The notes under the pieces are model-generated. The model did not search any database and was not told the DNA's origin. It saw only the letters and a program-made list of their open reading frames with translations. A DNA stretch of 64,000 nt from NCBI GenBank assembly GCA_012845835.1, contig JABAKD010000021.1, positions 9,280,006 through 9,344,005 on the forward strand, written 5' to 3'. This DNA is from Undaria pinnatifida. Taxonomy: Eukaryota; Sar; Phaeophyceae; Laminariales; Alariaceae. This document shows positions 46,273-56,552 of the stretch, one piece after another (the stretch's first letter is position 1; each line of letters starts with the position of its first letter). The position numbers were made by a program, and so were the translations under genes.

Positions 46273-46923
46273 TTACGTACACCTGGTACCTGGCATATGA
46301 CGGGCCCTATATGATACCAGGAACCAGGTACTCATGGAAAACACTCCCTGTACGACGCGTCGGAAAGAAGCTGGAAATACCGCAGCCAAACCATGGTACG
46401 GATTGGCAGCCTCGGTGGCATCAGTAAGAAAGATGTTGCTGTGGGCATGCGTGGCGGTGCTGACGGATACAGGGACGGCAGGTTTCTGCTGGATTGTCTT
46501 CCTCAACGCCTTAACGCCGATGTCGGCGTTCGCGCTCAGTGTAGCCTTCACCAGTGGGTCGATCTCACATAGACGCGAGCGCGTTCCCCCCTGAACAGTT
46601 TGCGTGTTCAAATCAGCGTGAGTGACACGCCACTCGTCAACGACCGACTTCGTCGCGTGCACCTCCACCGTGCAAGCCAAGAACACCACCGGAGGCCCCA
46701 CAGGAACCTGCGACGGATCCTGCTTCGGTTTCGGTAGCTTGGCCGCCCCGGAGCAGGAGTACTTCTTCTGTTGCCCACCCCCTTCCCCAGAGGTCCTGCT
46801 GTTGAACCCATAACCGGTTGCCAGATACGCCCGCGCAACAGCCGAACGAAGTTCCTTCGTGCTGACAAACACAGAGCCTACACGCAGGTACGATACGGCA
46901 GCGGGACTGCCGTTTTTGGCCAT
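46273..46923 (-). CDS. Probable MULE transposase, N-terminal fragment
   Basis: An ATG-started frame of 216 codons. The first ~100 residues read ...GSVFVSTKELRSAVARAYL, then GYGFNSRTSG, KYSCSGAAKLPK, a CTVEVHATKS strand, and DEWRVTHADLNTQ. This is the F.S..EL...V..Y....G........YSC...(C)......W.V....(H) layout of the FAR1/WRKY-GCM1-type DNA-binding domain at the start of Mutator-like transposases. Next comes PLVKATLSANADIGVKALRK, which fits the helical linker before the DDE domain. The DDE catalytic domain is absent, and after about residue 170 the frame decays (VFPASFRRVVQG). Two of the expected zinc ligands are not obvious. The frame ends beside inverted GTACCTGG/CCAGGTAC words (46285-46330). 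This may be a truncated MULE. Function other than as a relic is unlikely. Confidence 0.5.
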   Translation of the reverse strand: MAKNGSPAAVSYLRVGSVFVSTKELRSAVARAYLATGYGFNSRTSGEGGGQQKKYSCSGAAKLPKPKQDPSQVPVGPPVVFLACTVEVHATKSVVDEWRVTHADLNTQTVQGGTRSRLCEIDPLVKATLSANADIGVKALRKTIQQKPAVPVSVSTATHAHSNIFLTDATEAANPYHGLAAVFPASFRRVVQGVFSMSTWFLVSYRARHMPGTRCT

Positions 46924-47101
46924 GGTGCTCGCCCGTAGGAGGTTAAGGTGAGGGAAGAGCTACACGTGTGTGACAGGGGTGACGGTGTGTTTAACCCCTT
47001 TAGACCCCCCGAACCCCCCCAAATACTAGATCCTAGTAAATGTGTCCCCCGAAACGGTTTTCCAGTGGTATAGGGGTTAATGTGGAAGGGGGTCGAAGCT
47101 G
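46924..47101. other. Spacer between MULE fragment and copia LTR
   Basis: C-rich stretch (ACCCCTTTAGACCCCCCGAACCCCCC). The MULE promoter would lie here. Nothing definite. Confidence 0.4.
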
Positions 47102-47106
47102 CTGTG

Positions 47107-47869
47107 TATTGATCCTTACGTGGCATGTGGCGTGTGCCAGCTCTTAGCTGGTGTACGCTTGTAGGCCCGTGTTTCGATTACGTGATGAACACACAGCCTA
47201 AAGGCTATATATATTATTTGAGGCAAAGGAGGGCCACGGTTAGGTGAGCCTGTGAGAGCAGAGACCTCTAGCAGAGAAGGTGTTGTTCGGCGACACCAGG
47301 CCGTCATGTTGGCGAATGATTTGTTTGCTCAGCAGATGAGAGCTGATGGTGAGCAAAGGGGAGTGATCGAAGTGGGCCTGATCATTACCTGATCGAGACG
47401 GTACAATTCCTTAATCTACGGACAGATGTACTCCACGGGTAGTTGTCTGATCTACCTACAGCAACGTTTCCTGAGGCTTGCTTGTGGTCTACCGTATCTA
47501 TGGCAATGTTCCCTGAGGTTCGCCTCTGAGAGCTTGGCTACGGCAATGTCCCTGCGTTTAACCTAAAATCATATCCCATGAACGTTGCTAACTTTACGTT
47601 ATTGCGCCGCATTAAATTTCGTACCAACATTACTCGTACATACTACATGTACCAGCTTTTGGATATGACTAATCAGCAAGCGGCTGTGAATCATGTATCG
47701 AAAATATTGCTGCTGAGACTTGTGCTTGCTACGTACTGCATCGATAAACGACAACTAACAGACTTATTATAACTGTCCGTTGTACGAACAACTCGCAATG
47801 TATGCCAGATGACTTTAAAGTGTTATCAAGTAACGTCTTGATGGTTACTGAGAAGTAGCATATCTAATA
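47107..47869 (-). repeat. Copia 3' LTR
   Basis: 763 bases, the twin of 62604-63371. It contains short frames (such as 47578-47772) that also occur in the other LTR and code for nothing known. Similarity is high across the whole length but with many point differences, so it is older than the LARD. Confidence 0.88.
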
Positions 47870-47879
47870 CCTCCTCCCG
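47870..47879 (-). promoter_or_regulatory. Copia polypurine tract
   Basis: On the - strand CGGGAGGAGG abuts the 3' LTR. A purine run of this length in this place is the expected primer for plus-strand DNA synthesis. It supports the LTR boundary and the - strand orientation. Confidence 0.75.
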
Positions 47880-48880
47880 TTAAGTAAACACCTTTTCACT
47901 CTGCGTTACATGCTAAAAAACTCCAAAACAGAAATGCATGCAGCAACAATGATAAATGTTGGGAAACATGTTTTGCGTAGAGCAAACTCATCTTGCTAGA
48001 ATACCCGAGTGGTGAACACAAAAAAAGCGGACACGATAAGTCCTGCTTTGACACTATACGTGTTTCTGCATATTTATGCAAGTTAACTTACTAGCTCACA
48101 ATACTAGAATCATCAGACGTGAACTATTTTCCAACCCGTTATTCAACCAAGAAATCGAAGATGCTTGCAGTAGTCTAAAACAGTGAATGTGTTCATCTTT
48201 CCGCAACAATCATAGGAGTGAACAGCCTACCAGCGTTCCGGCCACCCTCAAGCAAAGGAACAAAGGGGCACTGCCAGCTATTTACAGCTGAATTAAGACA
48301 ACTGAATCTAGCGAAACATCACCTCTCGTGTATTCAAATCTTCCTTGTGTACGTGTCCAGGTAGAAAGTTTTTCTTTATGTTTCCGCCGTATAGACTATA
48401 TCCTGAAGTACCGGAGATGGCGTAGTTAAATTCAATGATTAAACTGTCCAGTCGATATTACTTATTCGACTTGTACCCTTACTTGGTACTAACTGCGATA
48501 TTTCGAAATTTCCAAACCGTGCACAACACCGGTCGTTGTCTCTGCTCGCCCTATACAAAAAGAACATGCAACACTTTACGTACAGCTTGGGGGAAGAGAT
48601 AACGCACTTTACAGTTCCAGTGGCTTGACCTTGTTGGTGTAGACGTTGTCGGTGTAGACGTGCTTGATGTAGACGTCGTTAGATGTGCTTGATCGGTTGT
48701 CCGTCGCTTCGACTTAGAGGCTTAATTTAACCTTGAAGTTGGAGAGATAGGTAGATCTATTTCTCTCAAAACGTATTGCTGTCATCGGCTCTGCCTCGAC
48801 TGTTAAATTTGCAGCCAGTCTCTGCGTCTTCGCCTCGATTCGTTTGCGCTCGTCGTTCAGGGTAGAGAGGAAGCTTGAGG
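47880..48880 (-). other. Copia interior, no domain recognised
   Basis: The RT/RNase H domains of a complete copia element would lie here. I see no YVDD, TSGY or other motif in any frame. A short GTGTAGACGT repeat occurs near 48637-48690. Confidence 0.5.
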
Positions 48881-49780
48881 TTAGCTTGCACGTGTAAACG
48901 AAGACCGGAGATGTCGCCAGTGGCTCTTGATCGTCCTGTGTTGATTCAGCAGATCCTGTCTCAGGGCGTACCCGTGACTGTCCTTTTGCTGTTTTGAGCG
49001 TGTGGACCTCCTCCTTACGATCTGTTTCGTTGTTGAGCTTTTCTCCAGGGGTTGGCTAAAAAGTAGCTGGTGTGATCTCGGGTGTAGCGGACATTGTCGA
49101 TCAGTCGACCATTGGCTCATCTGATGGTCCGGTGGTCCCAGATAGCGATGATCCAGCGATTCCAATGGTCCCATGTGATGGTGTTGGTCCGGGTGATGCT
49201 CTAGTGATTTAAGATGAAGTTGATCCAGTGATCCCGGATGCAGTTGCTCCGACGTGCGATAATGATGCAAATGGCGTTGCTCCGAAGATCCCATGCGAAG
49301 AAGCCTTGGAGATCCCAGCTCCGGTAATTCCGGTTCCAGTGATTCCAGGCGATGCTGATCCGCAAAGTTGATGGCACCTTAGTAAGTCGTTGGGGATTTA
49401 TCCACCCGGTTTTTCTCCTCCGAAATCCGGAACGGGTCTCTCTCGGTGCAGGTGAAATTTACGCACGTGATCGGTAGGGTTGTCCCCGATGATCCTGTTG
49501 CGTGCGTGTTATCGAAAACGTCGTCGACGCCTGGAGTAGGCCTTGTACTGGCGGTCTAGTAATGAGGGACATCCGGTGCGGCCCCAGTTGTAGAAGAATG
49601 TGCGTGCCAGGGCATAATAGCAGGTGTAATTTCTGTCAAGGACACTCCAACTTTTTGCGGTAGTGCTCCAGCCCTTGATAATGGTTCCGCAATCTCTGGT
49701 GATGATGACGTTTCGTCCGTTGTCGGTAATACTTCCTCTTTCAGAAGGTTGTTGTCGTAGTAGTGTAGCATGATCTGGAC
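48881..49780 (-). pseudogene. Copia interior, low-complexity tail after protease
   Basis: Frames of 76 and 137 codons continue from the protease region. The second is His/Leu/Ser-rich from a repeated GATCC.GTGATCCC-like phrase (49130-49290). This could be the remains of the protease-integrase linker. No integrase HHCC or DDE is seen. Confidence 0.4.
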
Positions 49781-50586
49781 TAGCACATAGTAGCGTTCCG
49801 TCTCAGTGACAATGGCTTTTCATGCGTGATGTCCGGGATTCGCGCATGTTGGCGCTCAGTCTCCGTGACAGTAGCCTCTTCAGGCGTGTTGTTGCCGCCT
49901 GATGGTGTGCACTCCTTGTGGGTCGCATGATTCTGTCCATCCCGCACGGATAACATCTTTCGTTGGGGCGTTACCGTCGTGGTGTTCTCCATGTCTATGC
50001 TGGAGTTGGTGGAGAAATCTTGGATCTGTTTTATGTTGGAACCGCCTCGAATGGCGTCGTTGATGGCTTGTGCTGCAGGTACTACAGCAGACGTTGATGA
50101 CGTACCAGCCGTGTCGCCCAGAGTGCAAAGAAATACGTCGAAAGAGCATATGCCCTTGTACAATGAGTGTTGGGCAAGCGGAAGCGAAGTGCTGCTGTCG
50201 AACTGCAAGTGGGGGTTTCCCGTCACGAGGATAGTGCTTCCCCCTGATTGTATTGCTTGGATGGAGGAGAGGACGTTTCGTCCCAGTGCAAGTACGACCA
50301 TGGCCGAGGTACGAACAGAAACACGCTTGCCAGACCGGTCGATGATGTATCCCAAGATGGTGCCTGTTGCGGTTGCCAATACCTTCTTCTCGTTGGTCAT
50401 GATGATCTTCGGCTCCTTTAGCCTCTTGTAATCCTTCATGCGTTTCCGCAGTCTTGGAATCAGCTCCTCGTCTATCAGGTGGTCCGACGCACCGCTGTCC
50501 ACAAGCATCGTGAACCTGTCGTTGTTGGGGTAAAAACCCCTGTTGACGCCACCATTGGGTTGAAAACCCCTGGAGTGAAAACCCAT
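49780..50586 (-). pseudogene. Copia aspartic protease
   Basis: A 268-codon frame. Near residue 27 it reads FTMLVDSGASDHLID, the copia retropepsin active site (DSGAS.H). The catalytic aspartate codon is near 50499, and the residues around it are intact. Then come RKRMKDYKRLKEPKIIMTNE, where copia proteases have the flap region, and RNVLSSIQAIQSGG (the LSV..L..G stretch that ends the domain). The frame continues as Ser/Thr-rich sequence to the stop. In copia elements protease follows gag and precedes integrase. The first 26 residues (GFHSRGFQPNGG) are a glycine-rich gag tail. Confidence 0.82.
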
Positions 50587-50600
50587 GTTGCTGCTACCAG

Positions 50601-51613
50601 CTAGCAGCTCTGTAATCCCTCTTCGAAACCATCGTCAACGTTGAGGGACGGCATTTCGTCGTCGGTGGTGCGTGTGCTCGCGTCTTGTACGGAATGGGCA
50701 GTGTGAGTGTTTCCACTCTGTGGTGGGCGTGGCGCTCCTTGCTTGTAGCAATCGTGTCGTCGTGCGAGGGAGTTTTGTGTACAGAACACCACTTGTGCTC
50801 AGCTCAAATGTTGGATGCTGCCTTGATATTTGAAGATTCTTTGCTTTTCTGCTTGTAGTGGGCGCCAGTAGAATTGCTGTCGTTGTCGTCCTTCCTTTTC
50901 CAGCAGTTGTGGGCGTAGTGCATTTGTTTTCCGCGATGACTCCAAGTCGATGCCGCAGTCATGGCTACGCCACGATCAACGATTTTGGTGTCGCCGTTGC
51001 GGCAAAGATTATCGAAATAAAGATGGCGCATCGCGCTTTGCATCTAATTGATGTCGAAAGTCGGGTCTCGGTATATCATCATCTTGATGTGCTTGTACTC
51101 CGCCGTGAATCCTTGTACACAGATGTCCTAGAATCTTCGGTCGGAAATTATCTCGCCCTTATTTTCTAGCTCAGAGCGCGCGAGCGTCTTTTCCATAAAG
51201 GGGGAGTCCGGATCTTCTCCTTGCTACATGTTGATGTTGACGAGTTTTTATTTTGTCGCCCGGATCACTTCGTCAGTGACCTTGTTATACTTCGAGACAA
51301 GCTCTTGTAGGGCCTTTTGTCGGTCACCGGTCGTCCCAGTCTAATCCTCGTGCTTGAGTACAAGTAAAGATGCTGGTTTCTCCGTTAGTAGATAAAGCAT
51401 GTCGTACAGATCTTGACTTGCCTTTTCATAAGCTGCGACTTCTAGTGCACGTGGTGGTGAAGATCCCGTACCGACCGTCGCTTCGGTCGGCCGAGGATGC
51501 CGTTTAATGAGGCTAGCGATATCGCGTTTGGATACTCCAATTACAACCGCTAATCGTTTACCCCGATCTCGAAAATCAGCTTGGCTGCGCCCATCGAATG
51601 TTCTTAGTCCCAT
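50601..51613 (-). pseudogene. Copia gag, degraded
   Basis: The frame starting at 51613 reads MGLRTFDGRSQADFRDRGKR then AVVIGVSKRDIASLI, which matches the copia gag opening (L.G..Y..W...). It continues as YEKASQDLYDMLYLLTEKPA to a TAG stop at 51341. In the same and neighbouring frames follow LQELVSKYNKVTDEV, then RRF(stop)DICVQGFTAEYKHI and YRDPTFDIN(stop), a typical gag order (LP..Y..). A zinc knuckle remains as SHRGKQMHYAHNCW, in which the first cysteine pair is missing. A second Cys/His stretch (FCTQNSLARRHDCY) leads to a PPQSGNT tail. At least three stops show that it is dead. Confidence 0.72.
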
Positions 51614-51890
51614 AATGGCGTTGGCGTATGAAGTGCTGTTGCTGCTGGATTCCCCTATGGTGATGATGAGTACGTGCCAGGGAGCAGTTTACTCATATGT
51701 CCTGTATGAAATCGGTACTCTTACAGCAGTGTAGAAGTACCAGTAATCCCGCCGCGCGTGTGATACGAGCTGCGGTATAAAACAGCCGTTTCAAGTGCAG
51801 TAGTGATGCTTGTGTAGAACTCGAAGGCATTATGGAGACTTCCCAAAAAAGAAGAGAATCCCAAAAAAATACTCCGGAGTACAGTAGTAG
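51614..51890 (-). other. Copia leader, left of the gypsy insertion
   Basis: Sequence between the gag start and the inserted gypsy element. The GTAG at 51887-51890 is the target duplication. The other half of the copia leader is at 61893-62592. Confidence 0.6.
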
Positions 51891-52331
51891 TGTAATGAAC
51901 GGATAAAGGGCTATTATAGATACACGTACCCAAGGCTCGAATCCCTTGTCCTAACTCTCTCACCGCTTTTAGTTATTTTCCTCAGTGTCTACATTCAGGC
52001 TGATTTCTCCCGTCTGCTTGTTGCAACAGCTGCCTGCAAATACCAGTCTCGTCTCAAGCAGTCCTCTTCCAAGCGCTCGTACAATATAACAGATCTCTGG
52101 ATGAAACCTCCAACAATGCCTCACGGTAACGATCGCTGTACTGAAGCTCGGTTCGCAGTCACTCACGCTCGTGTCAGACCAAGTTCAGGTTTCTTTTTCC
52201 CTCGTTTGGTTCTGTGTGTTTTTGGACTGAGGCCGTGAGCGGCACGCTTTCTATACTGATCGGCGTCATACAGACTTAGGCAGCATTCCGCCACGGGGTT
52301 TCATGTGACGTCATGTCAATCCGCTGCGACA
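51891..52331 (-). repeat. Gypsy 3' LTR
   Basis: 441 bases, the twin of 61448-61888. The adjoining C tract (52332-52338, G on the - strand) is the polypurine-tract candidate. Confidence 0.92.
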
Positions 52332-52338
52332 CCCCCCC
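52332..52338 (-). promoter_or_regulatory. Gypsy polypurine tract candidate
   Basis: On the - strand GGGGGGG directly precedes the LTR that starts TGTCGC. Short but correctly placed. Confidence 0.6.
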
Positions 52339-52881
52339 AGCACGGCTTTCCAGGAATACCGTGCTAACCGGACTGCGGATACACTTGAGTGAGAGTGAGG
52401 GCCTTTTCCCACACTTAGTCGTGTTTCGACTACCCCAAGGCTCGAATGAGTGGCGTCCAACATTTTCATGGATAGGCGTCTCTCAGGCGGTAAGGACCCT
52501 GGGTCTCTCGCTTTTTCGCATTAGGTCCCAGATCGGTACTGCTGGACTTGCTAGAATTTCTCGTCAAGTGCACCAGCTGAAAGCCTCTTATCCGCCACTC
52601 CCGGCTTTTCCTATTAACCCGGGTAGGCCGAGGCCTTGATCCTCCTCGCTGGTCGATCTTCGACCAACGTCATCTCCCTTTCTCCATCGGACTCTACTTC
52701 ACGTCCTTGTTTACGGGCAACCGCATTGCGAATTTGCGGTCCTCCCATCTTTCAGGATTTCATGTTCGTTGAGCTCCTCGCAATCTCCGTCTGGGTACCG
52801 AACCCGCCAGTACGGTGACTTGTAGTCGAAGACCTTCGAAAGGTGACGCTTCTTGTTTCCTTCAGCGTCCGCGAATTCCCT
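52339..52881 (-). other. Gypsy 3' untranslated part
   Basis: Between the pol tail and the polypurine tract. No domain is seen. The + strand frames here are antisense. Confidence 0.5.
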
Positions 52882-53457
52882 CTAGATCAAGGTCCCCACG
52901 GGGTGTTGTTTCAACGCTTGTTCGCGGTCGATCTCATCTCTTTCATTCCGCGTTAGCGTCGAAGTTGGTCTTGCCCGGCACTCGGCTCCGTGATACGTTT
53001 CCCACAGCGCATGGGAAACGTCCAGCTGTATAGGGGTGAAACTGTCTCGTGCCTTCTCTTCGGACAGCCACTGCGACTCTGTGCCATCCACGAATCATCC
53101 CTTGTATCGCCACTTCCAAGCGTTGCCTTGACCCACCACAGCCTTTCTGTCTATTAGGGTATACATAGGCGACGCTACAATCGACGGCTCCGCCAGTCCG
53201 ATGTCAACTCCCCATGGCAGGTGAGTAAATTCGTTTTGCAAGTCGTGACGGAGGTCGTCCGGACGTATATGGAACATTTTGATAATCGACGCTGACGCCC
53301 GTCGTCGGCGAATCCCTCGTCCATTCATCGTGACGATGTAGCTGAGTCCTGGTAAGACAACTCCAGTCACCTCCCAAGGTCCGGTCCAGTGCTCGTGGGC
53401 TAGTTTATGATGCACCCCTTCCCTTGCCATCACAGACTCCGCCTCCTTTACCAGCAC
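52882..53457 (-). pseudogene. Gypsy integrase C-terminus and chromodomain-like tail
   Basis: The 53457-53095 frame has HEHWTGPWEVTGVVLPGLSYIV, the SH3-like fold after the integrase core (GP..V.......Y.V), then FHIRPDDLRH. After a frame change the 53091-52882 frame reads DGTESQWLSEEKARDSFTPI, the W..G....W..E pattern of a chromodomain C-terminal half. Such tails target integration to chromatin in chromoviruses. The first part of the chromodomain (WKWRYKG) sits at the end of the first frame. Confidence 0.62.
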
Positions 53458-54856
53458 CTTATCTCCGACAACAACACGGGTTCCCCCGAGGTCCGACCGA
53501 TTTCAGCATTCCGACTCTCACAACTTTTCTGCCTGTCTTCATGTCTTTTCGATAGAGCCATCCGTACATTCCGTACCTCCTTGTGCGCTTGACGTTTGTC
53601 GGCCACGGAACTGTGCACCCCGCCTCTTAAATCACCACCATATATCTCGGGGTGCGTAGCATCAAGTTGCGTGCGTGCATCACGACCGAATAAAAGATGG
53701 AAGGGAGTTGGCTCCCACGGTGAGCCCAGGTCCGGCGTGGTACGATGGATCCACATTGCCGGTTGTACTTATTCGTCCCATCTGCGAGGCCAGGTCTTGC
53801 ACAATTCTCCTAGTGCTTCTTGTAGACACCCCCCTAGTCTCTCCAGCGTCCCCTGTGCACGTGGATTAACTGCAGGCCCGTAGGCGATGGTCATGTGCAA
53901 CGATTTACATAAGTGTTGCATCCCCTTTGCCGTAAACTCGGATCCCGGATCACTGCGAACAAACAGCGGTAGCCTATAGTAAGCATCACTTCGAGTAGTT
54001 TTCTCGCTACTCCGAATCCTTCTTTCGCAGGGAGTGGAAAGGCGGACAAGAACTTGCTGGCTTTGTCCACTGCTACAAGTAGAACCTTGTTGCCTGCGTC
54101 TGACGTCACCCCCATGTCCTGGATGTTGACTTCGATTACTTCCCCGGGTCGAAGAAACCTCGACGGTAGCATGGCAACCCGTTGACTCGCTGACCGCTTG
54201 CGACATCTGCACCCACACGAGAGGATGTAGTCTCTAACGTCCTTGGTGAGGGTGGGCCAGCAGTACTGATGACTAATCAAGGCTGTAGTTCTCGCCGTCC
54301 CCAGATGCCCATAGGTGCTGTGCGCCAGCGCCATAATCCCTGGAACGAGAGATCTGGGATCTGCAAGTCGTGGAATCTTTCCCCTAGGTGCTACCCACAT
54401 GAGGCCGTTATCATCCGTCGCGTGTTCGCCTCCTCCTGATCCTCGGTTTCCAGCTTCCTGGAGTTCTTTCCGAATCTTGCCAAGTACCATATCTTCGCAC
54501 TGCCTCTGCACCAGCTGCGACAAATGCTGGAAAATAGCTGTCATCTGTTCCAGCATGGATGGCTCTGACCGCTCGGGTTCCTTGGCATCTTTCCTTGATC
54601 CGCTTGAAAGGCTTCTGGTTCCCTTTGGTAATTCCTCCAATGGCTCACGCTGCCGTTTCGGTCTCGGGATGGTCTCTCTCGGTCCCCTGTCTTTGGGTGG
54701 GCGATCAACGTCCACTAGTAGTTCAGTAGTATTTACCGTCTGCGCTGTTGCATTTTCCATCTCCTTTTTCTCAGGTAACAGCGGTTCTGATTCCCAGACA
54801 ACCTCCGGTTCTTCCGAATTGGCCTTTGCCTGCGATCTCGTGACCGCTCTTGTCAC
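53448..54856 (-). pseudogene. Gypsy integrase (zinc finger and catalytic core)
   Basis: The frame 54856-53891 carries the HHCC region (ALAHSTYGHLGTARTTALIS, then CWPTLTKDVRDYILSCGCRC) and the first catalytic aspartate (VNIQDMGVTSDAG, then LVAVDKASKF). A frameshift near 53950 leads to the 54218-53769 frame with SDPGSEFTAKGM (second aspartate) and PRAQGTLERLGG (glutamate). All three D, D, E residues are present across frames. The next frame (53756-53448) has EPTPFHLLFGRDARTQLD, the usual end of the core. The Cys pair CGCRC is compressed compared with C..C. Confidence 0.82.
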
Positions 54857-55531
54857 CTGATCTCGTGACCGCTCTTGTCACCTCAAAGGCTTTTGCTGCT
54901 GGGAGGTAATCTTCAAACACCATGCCGGCCAATCCTTCCAGTTGCGCGACCTCTGGCACCGGTTTTCCCAGTAAGCCTTGAACACCTAGTTCAACTAATA
55001 CTGCTCGTAGCATTGGAGGAGACGTGAAATCTGCGATGGCATTTGCCGCTGCGCTTTTGCTGACCGTCTGCGGGATCACGGTGTGTTCCTGCCCTGTGGT
55101 GATCTTAGCGTAATTGTTGAAGTGCAACTCTTCGGCTTTTTCAAGGCGTGCCGCATTTGCTGGGTGTGCGATATAGCCTTCGGTTGGCATTTCCCCTATG
55201 ATATGAGCACGGTCAAAGAGATAGTGGGTTCGCTGAACAAATAAACCGCTCGCTCTCCGTTACCTTTCTTCAGGAAGTATGCGCCTTTTCGTCCCGGAAA
55301 TTCCCCTAATTTCTGAACTGGTTGCTTTATTTTCTCCAACCTCCACTTCCAAACGGCTAACTTCCTGTTTGTGGCAAGGCCTCGCTGGATTCGTACCACG
55401 ATTGTCCGTTTCGTCCTCCACGGAATCCCTTGGCTGGCTAGTATCGCCGCTTTGTCCACGATGTATGACTCTCGTTCTAAAGCGGGGAGAATCTCGTCGT
55501 TCCATTCCGTCGTTGGCAGAGGGTTGTTCAA
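54771..55531 (-). pseudogene. Gypsy RNase H-integrase linker
   Basis: Two frames (55531-55196 and 55190-54771) lie between RNase H and the integrase zinc finger. They have ordinary protein composition, for example TTGQEHTVIPQTVSKSAAAN and LVELGVQGLLGKPVPEV, but I recognise no domain. The linker is long, about 250 codons, for a gypsy pol. Confidence 0.5.
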
Positions 55532-55579
55532 ACATTTGAGTATGAAAACTCGCGCGTCTGAGGCGACGGCAGATTGGGC

Positions 55580-56552
55580 TCAGCTACTTGCTCGGGATAT
55601 TCCCTCCTTCTCTCGTATCCCTTCAAACCACCTGCAGGTGTCACTGACCACCATGTCTCGTCTCACCTCTCTCAGCATGGTTAGGCATTCCTGCGACCCT
55701 GTTGTCACACTCAGTAGCTTCGCACCGTTGTCCAGTCCGTTTGCTCTGATGCATTCCAGTGCTCTCCAGTCCTGGTCTACTGCTCCTCTGACCGTCAGCA
55801 ATCCCTCTGACGCAAGGATGCCGCCTCCCCCCCCACAGTCGAGCATGACCACCACTGGAAGTTCCGGTGCGATGACAAGCTGAGCCTGTTGAGTATCTGC
55901 CTCTGATGGGTCTGCGGGTGTGAGTGCGACGGCTGCAAGTACTGTAAGACTTTGAGTACTAGATCCGTCCACATCTTCCACTCCTAAGGTTTCGAGATGT
56001 ACGCTGTCGAGCACTGGCCCCTGTGGCCAATTGTAAGCATTGGGCAACGACTCATCTCCTGGACAAGAGTCGTCGAAATCTTCGATCACGATGCTCTTGT
56101 TCGGTAACCGCGACATGGCGTTTGGGAGCTGATGTTGTGTCCCTGGCTTCCACTTCAAGGTTATGTCGTGCTCCATCAACCTCAGAACCCAGCGGTGGTA
56201 TTTCCGTGTGAGAGGTTGGCTTTTGAAGAGCCAAAGTAACGCCGAACAGTCCGTGATGAGCGTGAGCGGTCGCCCCCAAAGATAGGGTTGGAATTTGCTC
56301 ACTGCCCACATGATCGCCATGCATTCACGATCTGTTGCTGACATTTTGGAGTGTCCTCTCGACCACTTTTTGCTGCCGTACACGATCACCTTTTCCACTC
56401 CTTCGATGCATTGTAAACACCGCTCCTGCCCTTTTTTCACTGGAATCGGTGGACAGCGAGAACGGTTCTGTCCACACCGGCAGGGCTAGGATTGGAGGTG
56501 ACGTCAAAGCCTTGATAAGAGCATTAAAAGCTTGTTCTGCTCTTCTCCCCAA
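55580..56552 (-). pseudogene. Gypsy RNase H
   Basis: The 56552-56325 frame begins with AFNALIKALTSPPILALPVW, then LSTDSSEKRAGAVF, which holds the first catalytic aspartate (TDSS..G.G..). A frameshift joins the 56440-55580 frame: VIVYGSKKWSRGHSKMSATD, then ECMAIMWAVSKFQPYLWGRP, the catalytic glutamate (REC.A..W), then LTLITDCSALLWLFKSQPLT (TDH-type aspartate, here TDCSAL), and QLPNAMSRLP (NP.DALSR). Apart from the break the domain is well kept. The rest of the frame to 55580 is linker. Confidence 0.85.
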
